A stretch of DNA of 64,000 nt from Streptantibioticus ferralitis (GCF_029223525.1 NZ_JARHTQ010000004.1:310001-374000), one strand, 5' to 3'. Positions 18,481 through 27,588 are shown, counted from the stretch's first letter. Notes: a model not told the origin generated them from the letters alone. Program-made: numbers and translations.

Positions 18481-19265
18481 CAGGTCAGCAACTCCGAGGT
18501 GGTCACCGCGCGCAGACCGCGCTGCTTGAGTCCGTCGAGGAGTGCGGGCAGCGCTTCGACCGTGCCCGCGTGCCCGAAGTGCAGGCTCACCACCGACCCG
18601 TGCCGCGCCTGGTCCAGAACGGTACGGCGTACCGCGTCGGCGCCGGGGTCGGTGTAGTCAAGGGAGTCCACGTCGTAGGACAGGACATGGCGGTATCCGG
18701 CTGCGCCGGCCAACCGCTGGACGAGCGGCGTCGCGTACTGGGTCTGCGACGGCCGGAACCAGCGGCCGATGTCACCGGTCAGCTTGCGTAGCCGGTCGGC
18801 GCATTGGGTGATCTCGGCCGACGCCTGGTCCGCGGGCATGGCCGAGATGCCACGATGGTTCTGGGTGTGGTTGCCCAGTTCATGGCCGCCGTCCAGTACT
18901 CGACGGGCCATCTGCGGGTAGGAGTCGAGCCAACTGCCGACCGCCAGTACGGTGACCCGGGCTCCTGCCCGCTCGGCCTCGCCCAACAGCGTTTCGGCCA
19001 GCTTCGGTTCGCCCTGGCCGTGGAAGGTGAGCGCCACCATCCCACGATCGCGGGGGCCGTGGGTGATCTGCCCCGGCAGTCCCGCGGGCAGCGGCGCTGG
19101 GCCGCCGCCCGAGACGGCCGGAGAACGCGAGACGGAGGCGCCGGAGGGCGCCGCCGACCGGGGGGATGACGAATTCGGCCCACTGCCCGCACATCCGGCG
19201 GTCAATGCACCGGCGGCCGCGGTCTGCATCGCGGCTCGCAGAACACTGCGGCGATCGATGGACAT
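18480..19265 (-). CDS. NodB-like polysaccharide deacetylase family lipoprotein with altered motif 1
   Basis: This 261-residue protein has a Tat-type lipoprotein signal (DRRSVLRAAMQTAAAG, lipobox LTAGC at about residues 21-25). The NodB fold shows the metal-binding HTQNH motif (His133, His137) and the later segments WFRPSQ, DVDSLDY and VVSLHFGHAG. Motif 1, usually TFDDGP, reads TFHGQGEP at about residues 80-87. Both the catalytic-base and metal-ligand aspartates are thus replaced. It may be inactive or use altered chemistry. ATG at 19265 is preferred over GTG at 19268. It is coupled to the beta-propeller lipoprotein. Confidence 0.82.
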   Translation of the reverse strand: MSIDRRSVLRAAMQTAAAGALTAGCAGSGPNSSSPRSAAPSGASVSRSPAVSGGGPAPLPAGLPGQITHGPRDRGMVALTFHGQGEPKLAETLLGEAERAGARVTVLAVGSWLDSYPQMARRVLDGGHELGNHTQNHRGISAMPADQASAEITQCADRLRKLTGDIGRWFRPSQTQYATPLVQRLAGAAGYRHVLSYDVDSLDYTDPGADAVRRTVLDQARHGSVVSLHFGHAGTVEALPALLDGLKQRGLRAVTTSELLT

Positions 19266-19430
19266 CACTGGAACCCTAGAGGCTCAACGGTGCGGAATGG
19301 GTGGATATTGGGGATACCCACCCATTGTGTGCACGCCCCTTCCCTGAGTGTTCACCCAATACCGCCTTCCGCGTGACACCCCGGCTGCGCCTGAGCTCGA
19401 CCCGGGCGACGGTCATCGGGCCGCGCCCCG
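19266..19430. promoter_or_regulatory. Promoter region of the NodB-like operon
   Basis: This stretch upstream of the deacetylase gene is less GC-rich than its surroundings and includes GGGTGGATATTGGGGATACCCACCC near 19298-19322 as an imperfect inverted repeat. No gene is recognised. It likely holds the promoter. Confidence 0.4.
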
Positions 19431-19439
19431 TTCGGGGCT

Positions 19440-19850
19440 GCCGCTTCCCGCAGGGGGCCTGCGCGCCGTCGCGGCGGCAAGCTGTGCCCGTTGCCCGAGC
19501 CGCGGATCTCGCTGGCTGATCGCGTGAGGTTGCGCCCGCTTCGGTGCGGCGGATCCCTGTCGCGGGTCTGCGTGCGTTCGCGGCGGCGCTCTCTCTCCAC
19601 GCCGAGCGTCGCGGTCCGCCGGGGACTCGCGGTGGCTCGTGCCCCGCTGCGGCACCGCCGGTCCCCGGCGGGCCTGCGCGTCGCCGCGGCGGCAAGTTGT
19701 GTCCGCCGTCCGGGCCGCGGGTCTCGACGGCTGGTCGCGGTGGGCTCGTGCCCGCTGCGGCACCGCCGGTCCCCGCCGCGGGCCTGCGCGCCGTCGCGGC
19801 CGCACTCCCCTCCGCCGCCGTGGCGCGTAACCGCGACGGTGGTGACCGGC
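19440..19850. repeat. Four-copy degenerate tandem repeat, about 108-bp period
   Basis: Variants of GGCCTGCGCGCCGTCGCGGC begin at 19456, 19565, 19671 and 19781, giving spacings of 109, 106 and 110 bp. The third and fourth units also share CTCGTGCCC, GCTGCGGCACCGCCGGT and further sequence. The repeat is extremely GC-rich and open in several frames, but has no start with a ribosome-binding site. A diverged fifth copy seems to follow the S15 peptidase gene at about 22098-22250. Confidence 0.65.
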
Positions 19851-19904
19851 GGTCACGCGATCGCGCGGCCCCTCGAATTCCGTCGGCCTTCCGGGCAGGG
19901 GCCG

Positions 19905-20022
19905 TGTCGCGGGGGCTTTGGGGGCGCAGCCCCCGAAACCTCATAGCCACCGGGCCAGCAGCGGGCCCCGGGGACTCGGGGGGCGTACCCCCGGGGATTG
20001 GTGACCCCAAGCGGGAGGCGTC
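19905..20022. repeat. GC-rich intergenic hairpins before the S15 peptidase
   Basis: GGGGGCGCAGCCCCC at about 19920-19934 is a tight inverted repeat followed by CGAAACC. CCCCGGGG and GTACCCCCGGGG palindromes follow. GACCCCAAGCGGGAGGCG at 20003-20020 has a near copy, GACCCCAGCGGGAGGCG, at 27470-27486. These resemble dispersed Streptomyces intergenic repeats. Confidence 0.5.
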
Positions 20023-20053
20023 ACCGCACAAGTTTTCGCAAAGACGGCCTGTC

Positions 20054-22063
20054 ATGCCAATGACAGGCGGTACCGTCCGGCCCGTGCTGTCACTCGCGCG
20101 GAGATCCCGCATCCAGTCCATAACGGTCGTGGCGGTCATCGTCACCGCCCTGGTGGCCGTGTTCACCGCACCGGCCATGGCGCGCGGCGGCCATTCGCCC
20201 GGTGGCCGTCCCCGATCGGGCCCGACGCAGCCCGTCTACTCGTACGCCAACGCCGTACGGGAATCCGTCTGGGTCGACACCGGCCTCGACGGCGAAGGCA
20301 ACGGCAAGCGGGACCGGGTGGCCGCCGACATCATCCGGCCCCGCGAACCCGCCACGGCCGGACGGAAGGTCCCGGTCATCATGGACGCCAGCCCGTACTA
20401 CTCCTGCTGCGGGCGCGGCAACGAGAGCCAGGTCAAGACCTACGACAAGAACGGGAAGCCGGTCCAGTTCCCGCTCTACTACGACAACTACTTCGTACCG
20501 CGCGGCTATGCCGTCGTCCTGGTCGACCTGGCGGGCACCAACCGCTCCGACGGCTGTGTGGACGTCGGCGGCCAGTCCGACGTCACCTCCGCCAAGGCCG
20601 TCATCGACTGGCTGAACGGCCGCGCCAAGGGCTACAGCTCACGCACCGGAAACCAAACCGTACGGGCGAGTTGGGCCGACGGGTCCGTCGGCATGATCGG
20701 CAAGAGCTGGGACGGCACCATCGCCAACGGGGTGGCCGCCACCGGAGTCGACGGCCTGAAGACCGTGGTGCCGATCAGCGCCATCAGCTCCTGGTACGAC
20801 TACTACTTCGCGCAGGGCGCGGCCCTCTACGACGGCGGCCCCGACGTCCTGGCCGGTGACGTCGAGAGCTCCTCGGCACAGGCGAACTGCACCGCCGAAC
20901 AGCAGCGACTGCGTGACGGTGCCCCACGCGACGGCGACTGGACGACCGCCTGGCAGCAGCGCGACTACGTGCCCAGTGCCGCCAAGGTGAAGGCCAGCGT
21001 CTTCCTGGTGCACGGCATGGAGGACCTCAACGTCCGCACCAAGCACTTCGGCCAGTGGTGGGACGCGCTCGCCGCGCATGGCGTGCAGCGCAAGATCTGG
21101 CTCTCCCAGACCGGGCACGTCGACCCGTTCGACTACCGGCGATCCGCCTGGGTGGACACCCTGCACCAGTGGTTCGACCACTATCTGATGGGCGTCGACA
21201 ACGGCATCGACCGAGCCCCCATGGCCGACATCGAGCGTACCCCGGACCACTGGACCACCGACTCCGTCTGGCCCGCCCCCGGCACCTCGGCCACCAGGGT
21301 CCAGCTGGATCCGGGCAGCACCGCCGGTCTGGGCACCCTCGGACCGCTGCCGCCCGCGGCCGGCAGCACCGAGACGTACACCGACGACCCGTCGCAGAGC
21401 GAGACCGACTGGTCGGCGCAGGTCGACCAGGCCACCAAGGACAAGGTCTCGTTCACCACCGGTGCGCTCAAGCACGACCTGCGGCTGTCCGGCAGCGGTA
21501 CGGTGACGCTCACCGCGACCCCCTCCACCAGCAGTGCGCATCTGTCCGCCGTCCTGGTCGACCTCGGCCCGGCCACCATCCGGAACTACAACGGCAGCGG
21601 CGAGGGCATCACCACCCTCCAGACCAAGTCCTGCTGGGGCGAGAGCACTTCGGGCGACAGCGCCTGCTTCCACGACACCGCGGCGGACACAGGACACGTC
21701 GACTACACGGTGTTCAGCCGCGGCTGGGCCGACCTCGGCCACTACTCCCCGTCGCTGCACGGCGTTCCGCTCACCCCGGGCAAGCCCTACACGATCACGC
21801 TGCGGCTGGCCGCCAGTGACCATGTCGTCCCGGCCGGGCACCGGCTGGCGTTGATCGTCGCCGGTACGGACAACGGGCTGATCGTCGCGCCGGACACCAC
21901 TCCGGCCATCAGCGTCGACCTCGCCCACTCCCGCGCAGACCTCCCGCTGGTCGGCGGATACCCGGCGCTGATCCGGGCGGTCGGCCCCGGCGCGGTGACA
22001 CATCCGGCGGGCCGGACGCTGTCCGGGGTGCGGGGGGCTCCTCGGGCGGCGCGACTGCCGTAG
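20054..22063 (+). CDS. S15-family peptidase (Xaa-Pro dipeptidyl-peptidase type)
   Basis: This 669-residue secreted enzyme has a signal peptide ending near APAMA-RG. The alpha/beta-hydrolase S15 domain has the nucleophile Ser in MIGKSWDGTIANGVA, an acid in LVHGMEDLNVRTKHF and a His in SQTGHVDPFDYR. The C-terminal jelly-roll domain (PepX-C type) begins after about residue 420. It should release Xaa-Pro dipeptides or act on related esters outside the cell. The same frame stays open for 510 bp upstream through the tandem repeat, but that part has no family match. I therefore start at ATG 20054 (ATG 20060 and GTG 20084 are alternatives). Confidence 0.88.
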   Translation: MPMTGGTVRPVLSLARRSRIQSITVVAVIVTALVAVFTAPAMARGGHSPGGRPRSGPTQPVYSYANAVRESVWVDTGLDGEGNGKRDRVAADIIRPREPATAGRKVPVIMDASPYYSCCGRGNESQVKTYDKNGKPVQFPLYYDNYFVPRGYAVVLVDLAGTNRSDGCVDVGGQSDVTSAKAVIDWLNGRAKGYSSRTGNQTVRASWADGSVGMIGKSWDGTIANGVAATGVDGLKTVVPISAISSWYDYYFAQGAALYDGGPDVLAGDVESSSAQANCTAEQQRLRDGAPRDGDWTTAWQQRDYVPSAAKVKASVFLVHGMEDLNVRTKHFGQWWDALAAHGVQRKIWLSQTGHVDPFDYRRSAWVDTLHQWFDHYLMGVDNGIDRAPMADIERTPDHWTTDSVWPAPGTSATRVQLDPGSTAGLGTLGPLPPAAGSTETYTDDPSQSETDWSAQVDQATKDKVSFTTGALKHDLRLSGSGTVTLTATPSTSSAHLSAVLVDLGPATIRNYNGSGEGITTLQTKSCWGESTSGDSACFHDTAADTGHVDYTVFSRGWADLGHYSPSLHGVPLTPGKPYTITLRLAASDHVVPAGHRLALIVAGTDNGLIVAPDTTPAISVDLAHSRADLPLVGGYPALIRAVGPGAVTHPAGRTLSGVRGAPRAARLP

Positions 22064-22255
22064 TGCCCTGTCCACTCCGCGGGGGGTGCCGGCGTTCGGC
22101 ACCGCCGGGCTCCCCGCGGGGGATCGCTCGTCGTTGCGGCGGAGAGTCGTTGCCGCCGCAACACATTGTTTCCGCCGCGGCGGCGGGCAGCCGCGACGAC
22201 GGAGACCGGCGGTGCCGAACCCGCCGCAACCCGTGCCCCCAGGGATCCGCGAGGT
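22064..22255. repeat. GC-rich intergenic repeat after the S15 peptidase
   Basis: This segment shares GGCACCGCCGG and surrounding pattern with the tandem repeat before the peptidase, so the gene is bracketed by related repeats. It contains several short inverted repeats (for example TGCCGCCGCA near 22157). No gene is seen. Confidence 0.45.
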
Positions 22256-22342
22256 ATGCTGGCGCGCATGCTCGCGCTCGTACGCCGTCGCCACGTGGAC
22301 TTCGTCCGCGTTACGAGCATGTCCTGTCGCCGCAGCGGCTGA
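22256..22342 (+). CDS. Putative cysteine-type leader peptide
   Basis: A 28-codon reading frame reads MLARMLALV then RRRHVDFVRVTSMSCRRSG. This matches, from memory, the small actinobacterial leader peptides with an RRHVDxxRVxSxxCR signature found upstream of sulfur-related genes and thought to act in cysteine-dependent attenuation. An 8-bp inverted repeat, CATGCTCG at 22267 and CGAGCATG at 22314, spans the coding part. CCCCGGC/GCCGGGG at 22397-22434 could form a downstream attenuator stem. It precedes the 2OG-Fe oxygenase gene by 125 bp. Confidence 0.6.
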   Translation: MLARMLALVRRRHVDFVRVTSMSCRRSG

Positions 22343-22466
22343 TCCCACCCTTCCTCTTCACCTTCAGCCCTTCTCCGGCTCCGCGATCCCGCCGTACCCC
22401 GGCCCGCTCGCGGCGTACCCGGCCACCGCCGGGGCGTGCCCGGACCTCACACTGCGGACACCACCC

Positions 22467-23477
22467 ATGACGCATCAGCTTCCGGTCATCGACCTTTCCG
22501 CCGCCTCCCGCGGTCCCGCCGAGCGCGCCAGGCTGCACACCGAACTGCACTCGGCCGCCCATGACGTCGGCTTCTTCCAACTCGTCGGCCATGGCGTCAC
22601 GCCCGCCGAGACCGCCGCACTGACCTCCGTGGTGCGGGCGTTCTTCGCCCTCCCGGACAGCGAGCGGTTCGCCATCTCCAACCTCAACTCGCCGCACTTC
22701 CGCGGCTATACGCGCATCGGTGACGAGCGCACCGGCGGCAGCCCCGACTGGCGCGACCAACTCGACATCGGCGCCGAGCGGAGCGCGCGCATACCCGGCC
22801 CGGACGAGCCCGCGTACTGGTGGCTGGAGGGTCCGAACCAGTGGCCCACCGCCCTGCCCGAGCTGCGCACCACCGCGCTGGGCTGGATCGATCGGCTGAG
22901 CACGGTCGCGGGCAGGCTGCTGAGGGAACTCCTCGCCGCCATCGGCGCCCCAGAGGACTTCTACGACGAGGCCTTCGCCGGTCACCCCCATCTGCATCTG
23001 AAGGTGGTGCGCTACCCGGGACGCGCCCCCGACGGCGCCGACCAGGGCGTCGGCGCGCACAAGGACTACGGGTTCCTCACCCTGCTGCTGCAGGACGACA
23101 TCGGCGGTCTGCAGGTAGAGCGCGAGGACGGCGCGTTCCATGACGTGCCGCCGCTGTCCGGCGCGTTCGTGGTGAACCTCGGCGAACTGCTGGAGGTCGC
23201 CACCAACGGCTACCTGAAGGCCACCAACCACCGAGTGGTCAGCCCGGCCGCCGCCCGGGAGCGGTTCTCCGTGCCGTTCTTCTACAATCCGCGGCTGGAC
23301 GCCCGCATCGAGCCGCTGCCGTTCCCGCACGCCGACCGCGCACCGGGAGCGACCCAGGACCCGGCCAATCCGCTGTTCGCCGAGTACGGCCGCAACGAGC
23401 TCAAGGGCTGGTTGCGCGCGCACCCCGGTGTCGCCCGCCGCCACCACGCCGCTCTGGTCGCCCCCGCGACGGCGTAA
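22467..23477 (+). CDS. 2-oxoglutarate/Fe(II) oxygenase, isopenicillin N synthase-like
   Basis: This 336-residue oxygenase has the N-terminal DIOX_N segment LPVIDLSAASRG and GFFQLVGHGV. The iron facial triad is visible as HxD in VGAHKDYGFLTLLLQD plus the distal His in ATNHRVVSP. The cosubstrate motif RFSVPFF (RxS) follows. It belongs to the broad IPNS-like family rather than being a penicillin synthase: no beta-lactam genes are near. The substrate is unknown. The upstream cysteine-type leader peptide suggests regulation by sulfur or cysteine supply. Confidence 0.88.
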   Translation: MTHQLPVIDLSAASRGPAERARLHTELHSAAHDVGFFQLVGHGVTPAETAALTSVVRAFFALPDSERFAISNLNSPHFRGYTRIGDERTGGSPDWRDQLDIGAERSARIPGPDEPAYWWLEGPNQWPTALPELRTTALGWIDRLSTVAGRLLRELLAAIGAPEDFYDEAFAGHPHLHLKVVRYPGRAPDGADQGVGAHKDYGFLTLLLQDDIGGLQVEREDGAFHDVPPLSGAFVVNLGELLEVATNGYLKATNHRVVSPAAARERFSVPFFYNPRLDARIEPLPFPHADRAPGATQDPANPLFAEYGRNELKGWLRAHPGVARRHHAALVAPATA

Positions 23478-23575
23478 CCCCGGCTCGCGCGGACGCCGGA
23501 ACTGGGAGACCTTGGGTACTGGATCGAATACGGACAGTGCCCGCGGCGCGGCGGGACGGCGGAGGAGAAAGCGAT

Positions 23576-24232
23576 ATGTCGATCATCGCCCTGTTCGGAG
23601 CCACCGGCACCATCGGCGGCCGGATACTGCGCGAGGCGCTCAGCCGCGGGCACGAGATAACCGCCGTCGTCCGCGACCCCGGCAAGCTCGCGCTGGAACA
23701 TCCCCGACTCGCGGTCACCAAGGGTGATGTGCTGGACCCGACGACGGTGGCCGCGGCGGCCAAGGGCAAGGACGCGGTGGTGAGTGCGGTCGGCGGTGGC
23801 AGCGGCAACGGTCCGGGCCATATCGCCACCATCAGGCCCGCCGCCGAGTCGCTGGTCGGCGGACTGCGCACGCTCGGCACACAGGCGCCGCGGCTGATCG
23901 CGGTCGGCGGCGCCGGTTCACTGCGCAGGCCGGACGGCACGCTGGTCTGGGACGAGCCCGGGATACCCGCGTTCCTGCTGCAGATCATGCACGCGCACGG
24001 CGAGGCGCTGGACTTCTACCGCACCGTGCGCGATGTGCCGTGGACGAACATCAGTCCCGCCGGGCAGATCGAACCCGGCGAGCGCACCGGCTCCTACCGC
24101 ACCGCCCTCGATGACCTGGTGGTCGACGACAACGGCGACAGCCGTATCTCCGCGGAGGACTTCGCGGTCGCCGTTGTCGACGAGATCGAGAATCCCGAGC
24201 ACATCGGCGAGCGGTTCGCCGTCGGCTACTGA
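23576..24232 (+). CDS. NAD(P)-binding SDR-like protein
   Basis: This 218-residue protein of the atypical SDR/NmrA-like group has a nucleotide-binding motif, ALFGATGTIGGRILREAL, at residues 5-22. The segment RLIAVGGAGSL follows, and a C-terminal NISPAGQIEPGERTG is typical of YwnB/BVR-B-like reductases. A GGAGGAGAAAG ribosome-binding site precedes the ATG. The gene is about 100 bp after the oxygenase, in the same direction. Substrate is not predictable. Confidence 0.85.
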   Translation: MSIIALFGATGTIGGRILREALSRGHEITAVVRDPGKLALEHPRLAVTKGDVLDPTTVAAAAKGKDAVVSAVGGGSGNGPGHIATIRPAAESLVGGLRTLGTQAPRLIAVGGAGSLRRPDGTLVWDEPGIPAFLLQIMHAHGEALDFYRTVRDVPWTNISPAGQIEPGERTGSYRTALDDLVVDDNGDSRISAEDFAVAVVDEIENPEHIGERFAVGY

Positions 24233-24242
24233 GCGCCCCGCA

Positions 24243-24743
24243 TCAGGTGGCGGAGCCCGCCGCGGCGCCGGTCCTCAGATCCGGACCCCAGCGGTCAAGG
24301 GCCGCCCGCAGGTCAAGCGGACGCAGCCGGTCGGGCTCCTCGGCGCCCGGCCAGTCCTCGCGCGGCACCCGCCACATGATCTCGAACTCGTTGCCGTCCG
24401 GGTCCTTGGCGTACAGCGACTTGGAGACCAGGTGGTCCGTCGCGCCGACCAGCGAGCCGCGCTCGGTCAACTTGGCCGCGATCTCGGCGAGTTCGCCGAG
24501 CGTGCCGACCTCCCAGGCCAGGTGGTACAGGCCGACATGGCCCTGCTCGGGACCGGGCGCGTTCGCGCCGATGGCGAACAGGCCGAGGTCGTGGTCGTTG
24601 AGGGTGTCCTGGGCGCTGAGGAAGGCGGCGCGGCCGGGGATCTCGGTGTCGACCTTGAATCCGAAGACATCGGTGTAGAACTCCACGGCCCGGGTGGTGT
24701 CGCGGACGTAGAGCACCGCGTGGTTGAGGCGTCGTACGGGCAT
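24243..24743 (-). CDS. VOC family metalloprotein (extradiol dioxygenase-like)
   Basis: This 166-residue vicinal-oxygen-chelate protein has the first metal His in RRLNHAVLYVRD, the second in HVGLYHLAWEV and a Glu in DPDGNEFEIMWR. That is the 2-His-1-carboxylate set of type I extradiol dioxygenases and related VOC enzymes. The start ATG follows AGGAGCACACC; a longer in-frame start at 24797 is less likely. It converges on the SDR gene and is divergent from tex, with a palindrome between. Confidence 0.87.
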   Translation of the reverse strand: MPVRRLNHAVLYVRDTTRAVEFYTDVFGFKVDTEIPGRAAFLSAQDTLNDHDLGLFAIGANAPGPEQGHVGLYHLAWEVGTLGELAEIAAKLTERGSLVGATDHLVSKSLYAKDPDGNEFEIMWRVPREDWPGAEEPDRLRPLDLRAALDRWGPDLRTGAAAGSAT

Positions 24744-24812
24744 GGTGTGCTCCTGGAGGTGCGGGACCGGGCGGGGTGCCGGACCGGTCATCTCCACCGT
24801 ACGACACGGAAG

Positions 24813-24826
24813 CTTGAATGTTCAAG
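24813..24826. promoter_or_regulatory. Palindrome CTTGAA-TG-TTCAAG upstream of the VOC gene
   Basis: A perfect 6-bp inverted repeat with a 2-bp spacer lies in the divergent VOC/tex region. Similar TTGAA-N2-TTCAA sites are bound by MarR- or TetR-type repressors controlling VOC dioxygenases. The regulator is not in this window. Confidence 0.5.
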
Positions 24827-24928
24827 AAAATCTTGGGCGGCGCGACGGAGCCCCTGCGCGACAAGGCCGGTACCGCCCCGGCACAATGCACAGCAAAGCT
24901 CAGCGAGGCAGAGGAAGCGGAACGGATA

Positions 24929-27385
24929 GTGACGACAACGTCTATCGGGTCCACCGGCGAGAACGCCACCGGCTCCACCGAGTCCATCGGACGCACGATC
25001 GCCGAGGAGCTGGGGGTACGCGAAGGGCAGGTCAAGGCGGCCGTCGACCTGCTGGACGGCGGGGCGACCGTGCCGTTCATCGCGCGCTACCGCAAGGAGG
25101 CGACCGGCGCCCTCGATGACGCGCAGCTGCGCACCCTGGAGGAGCGGCTGCGCTACCTGCGGGAGTTGGAGGAGCGCCGCGCCGCCATCCTGGAATCGAT
25201 CGAGGCACAGGGCAAGCTGGACCACGCGCTCAAGGCGCAGATCCTGGCCGCCGACTCCAAGGCGCGGCTGGAGGACATCTATCTGCCCTACAAGCCCAAG
25301 CGGCGCACCAAGGCGCAGATCGCCCGCGAGGCAGGTCTTGAACCGCTGGCCGATCGGCTGCTCGCCGACCCGACCCTCGAACCGCGGGCCACCGCCGCGG
25401 AGTTCGTCAACGAGACGGTCGCCGATGCGGCCGCGGCGCTGGACGGCGCCCGCTCGATCCTGGCGGAGCGGTTCGGCGAGGACGCCGACCTGATCGGCGA
25501 CCTGCGCGAGCGCATGTGGTCGCGGGGGCGGGTCAGCTCCCGTGTCCGGGAGGGCAAAGGCGACAGCAAAGAGGGGCCGGGCGCCAAGTTCGCCGACTAC
25601 TTCGACTTCGCCGAGCCCTTCGAGAAGCTGCCATCGCACCGCATCCTGGCGATGTTCCGCGGTGAGAAGGAGGAGGTCCTCGACCTCACCCTGGAGCCGG
25701 AGGAGCCGCAGGACGGCCCGTCGACCTTCGAGCGGGCCATCGCAGCCCGGTTCGAGATCGCGGACCGCGGCCGCCCGGCCGACGCCTGGCTGCTGGAGAC
25801 GGTCCGCTGGGCCTGGCGCACCCGCGTCCTGGTCCATCTCGGGATCGACCTGCGTACCCGGCTGCGCACCGCCGCGGAGGACGAGGCGGTCCGGGTCTTC
25901 GCCGCCAACCTGCGGGATCTGCTGCTCGCCGCCCCCGCCGGGGCGCGGGCCACGATGGGTCTCGACCCCGGTTTCCGTACCGGTGTGAAGGTCGCCGTCA
26001 CCGACCCGACCGGCAAGGTCGTCGCCACGGAAACGATCTACCCGCATGTGCCGCAGCGCCGCTGGGACGAGTCGCTGACCACCCTTGCCAAGCTCTGCGC
26101 CGCCCACAAGGTCGACCTGGTCGCCATCGGCAACGGCACCGCCTCCCGGGAGACCGACAAGCTCGCCGCCGAACTGATCAAGGCGCACCCGGAGTTGAAG
26201 CTCACCAAGGTCGTGGTCTCCGAGGCGGGGGCCTCGGTCTACTCCGCCTCCGCCTACGCCTCCCAGGAACTGCCCGAGCTGGACGTGTCGTTGCGCGGGG
26301 CGGTCTCCATCGCCCGGCGGCTGCAGGACCCGCTCGCCGAACTCGTCAAGATCGACCCCAAGTCGATCGGCGTCGGCCAGTACCAGCACGACCTCGCGGA
26401 GACGAAGCTGTCCCGCTCGCTGGACGCGGTGGTCGAGGACTGCGTCAACGGTGTCGGAGTCGACCTCAACACCGCCTCCGCGCCGCTGCTGCGCCGGGTG
26501 TCCGGCATCACGGCGACCCTCGCCGACAACATCGTCCAACACCGCGACGACAACGGCCCGTTCCGTACCCGCAAGGCGCTCAAAGACGTGGCCAGGCTCG
26601 GCCCGAAGGCGTTCGAGCAGTGTGCGGGCTTCCTGCGGATCACCGACGGCGACGACCCGTTGGACGCCTCCGCGGTGCACCCGGAGGCGTACCCGGTGGT
26701 GCGCCGCATCGCCTCGGCGGCGGGCGGCGACATCAAGGCGCTGATCGGCGACAGCGGGAAGCTGCGGGAACTGCGGCCGCGGGACTTCGCGGACGAGACC
26801 TTCGGTGTGCCGACCGTCACCGACATCCTCGGCGAACTGGAGAAGCCGGGCCGTGACCCGCGCCCGGCGTTCAAGACCGCCACGTACAAGGAGGGCGTCG
26901 AGGAGATCAAGGACCTCACGCCGGGGATGCTGCTCGAAGGCGTGGTCACCAACGTCGCCGCCTTCGGTGCCTTCGTCGACATCGGCGTCCACCAGGACGG
27001 CCTGGTGCACGTGTCCGCGATGTCCAAGACGTTCGTCAAGGATCCGCGTGATGTCGTCAAGCCCGGCGACGTGGTGCGGGTGAAGGTCCTCGACGTGGAC
27101 ATCCCGCGCAAGCGCATCGGGCTGACGCTGCGGCTGGACGACGAGGCGGGCGCGCCGCGCGGTGAGCGCGAGCCGCGCGAGCCGCGCGAGCAGCGCGGCG
27201 GCGGGGGCAAGGGCGGCACCGGCGGTGCGGGCAAGGGCGGTGCGAAGCGGGCGGCGCCGCCCCGGCAGAACCGCGGCCAGAACAGGGGGGACTCGGGTGG
27301 TGGCGGTGGCGGCGCGCTCGCCGACGCCCTGCGCCGGGCCGGTCTGGTGAGCGGCGACGGCGGCCCGGGCCGCGGCCGCCGATAG
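24929..27385 (+). CDS. tex: Tex family RNA-binding transcription accessory protein
   Basis: This is an 818-residue protein with the full Tex order. It comprises an N-terminal helical domain ([20 protein letters not shown]), a YqgF-like RNase H fold near residues 340-460 ([15 protein letters not shown]), helix-hairpin-helix motifs near 510-600 ([15 protein letters not shown]) and an S1 domain near 665-735. A Gly/Arg/Lys-rich tail follows that may add RNA binding. I use the GTG start giving [11 protein letters not shown] longer frame begins at an ATG inside the upstream palindrome and lacks family similarity. Tex acts in transcription termination and nucleic-acid binding in the cytoplasm. Confidence 0.92.
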   Translation: MTTTSIGSTGENATGSTESIGRTIAEELGVREGQVKAAVDLLDGGATVPFIARYRKEATGALDDAQLRTLEERLRYLRELEERRAAILESIEAQGKLDHALKAQILAADSKARLEDIYLPYKPKRRTKAQIAREAGLEPLADRLLADPTLEPRATAAEFVNETVADAAAALDGARSILAERFGEDADLIGDLRERMWSRGRVSSRVREGKGDSKEGPGAKFADYFDFAEPFEKLPSHRILAMFRGEKEEVLDLTLEPEEPQDGPSTFERAIAARFEIADRGRPADAWLLETVRWAWRTRVLVHLGIDLRTRLRTAAEDEAVRVFAANLRDLLLAAPAGARATMGLDPGFRTGVKVAVTDPTGKVVATETIYPHVPQRRWDESLTTLAKLCAAHKVDLVAIGNGTASRETDKLAAELIKAHPELKLTKVVVSEAGASVYSASAYASQELPELDVSLRGAVSIARRLQDPLAELVKIDPKSIGVGQYQHDLAETKLSRSLDAVVEDCVNGVGVDLNTASAPLLRRVSGITATLADNIVQHRDDNGPFRTRKALKDVARLGPKAFEQCAGFLRITDGDDPLDASAVHPEAYPVVRRIASAAGGDIKALIGDSGKLRELRPRDFADETFGVPTVTDILGELEKPGRDPRPAFKTATYKEGVEEIKDLTPGMLLEGVVTNVAAFGAFVDIGVHQDGLVHVSAMSKTFVKDPRDVVKPGDVVRVKVLDVDIPRKRIGLTLRLDDEAGAPRGEREPREPREQRGGGGKGGTGGAGKGGAKRAAPPRQNRGQNRGDSGGGGGGALADALRRAGLVSGDGGPGRGRR

Positions 27386-27394
27386 CCGACGACA

Positions 27395-27429
27395 GGGGCC
27401 GGGATGCCAAGGCATCCCGGCCCCTTTTT
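27395..27429 (+). terminator. Rho-independent terminator of tex
   Basis: A perfect 14-bp stem, GGGGCCGGGATGCC / GGCATCCCGGCCCC, with a two-base loop is followed by TTTTT. It stands 10 bp after the tex stop. Confidence 0.92.
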
Positions 27430-27526
27430 GGTTGTGGGTTCGGGGGTGAGGCCGCCCCGAAGGCCTGCCGACCCCAGCGGGAGGCGGCCGGTACGAAACC
27501 CTTGCGCGCGGTGCCGCAGGTTCCTA

Positions 27527-27554
27527 ACATCGCTGATGTTACATCAGTACTGTC
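27527..27554. promoter_or_regulatory. MerR-type operator of the acyl-CoA operon
   Basis: ACATCAGTACTGTC at 27541-27554 matches 12 of 14 bases of ACAGCAATACTGTC in the promoter region of the MerR gene (minus strand, 34219-34206), in the same orientation relative to transcription. It overlaps the palindrome TGATGT-T-ACATCA (27534-27546). It stands 35 bp before the CoA-transferase start. Confidence 0.55.
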
Positions 27555-27588
27555 AAAGTGATGGCTGTCGCGGCAGGGGAGCCGGTCC

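Noticed and set aside
19544-20053. 510-bp open extension upstream of the S15 peptidase in the same frame
   Set aside because: It is made of the GC-rich tandem repeat and hairpins, has no signal peptide or domain, and the true signal peptide begins at about 20054.
22467-23477. Beta-lactam biosynthesis gene
   Set aside because: The protein is IPNS-like only at family level. No ACV synthetase or other beta-lactam genes are near.
24788-27415. Very long minus-strand open frame opposite tex
   Set aside because: It is a GC-bias shadow of the Tex coding frame. Its translation is low-complexity with no family features.
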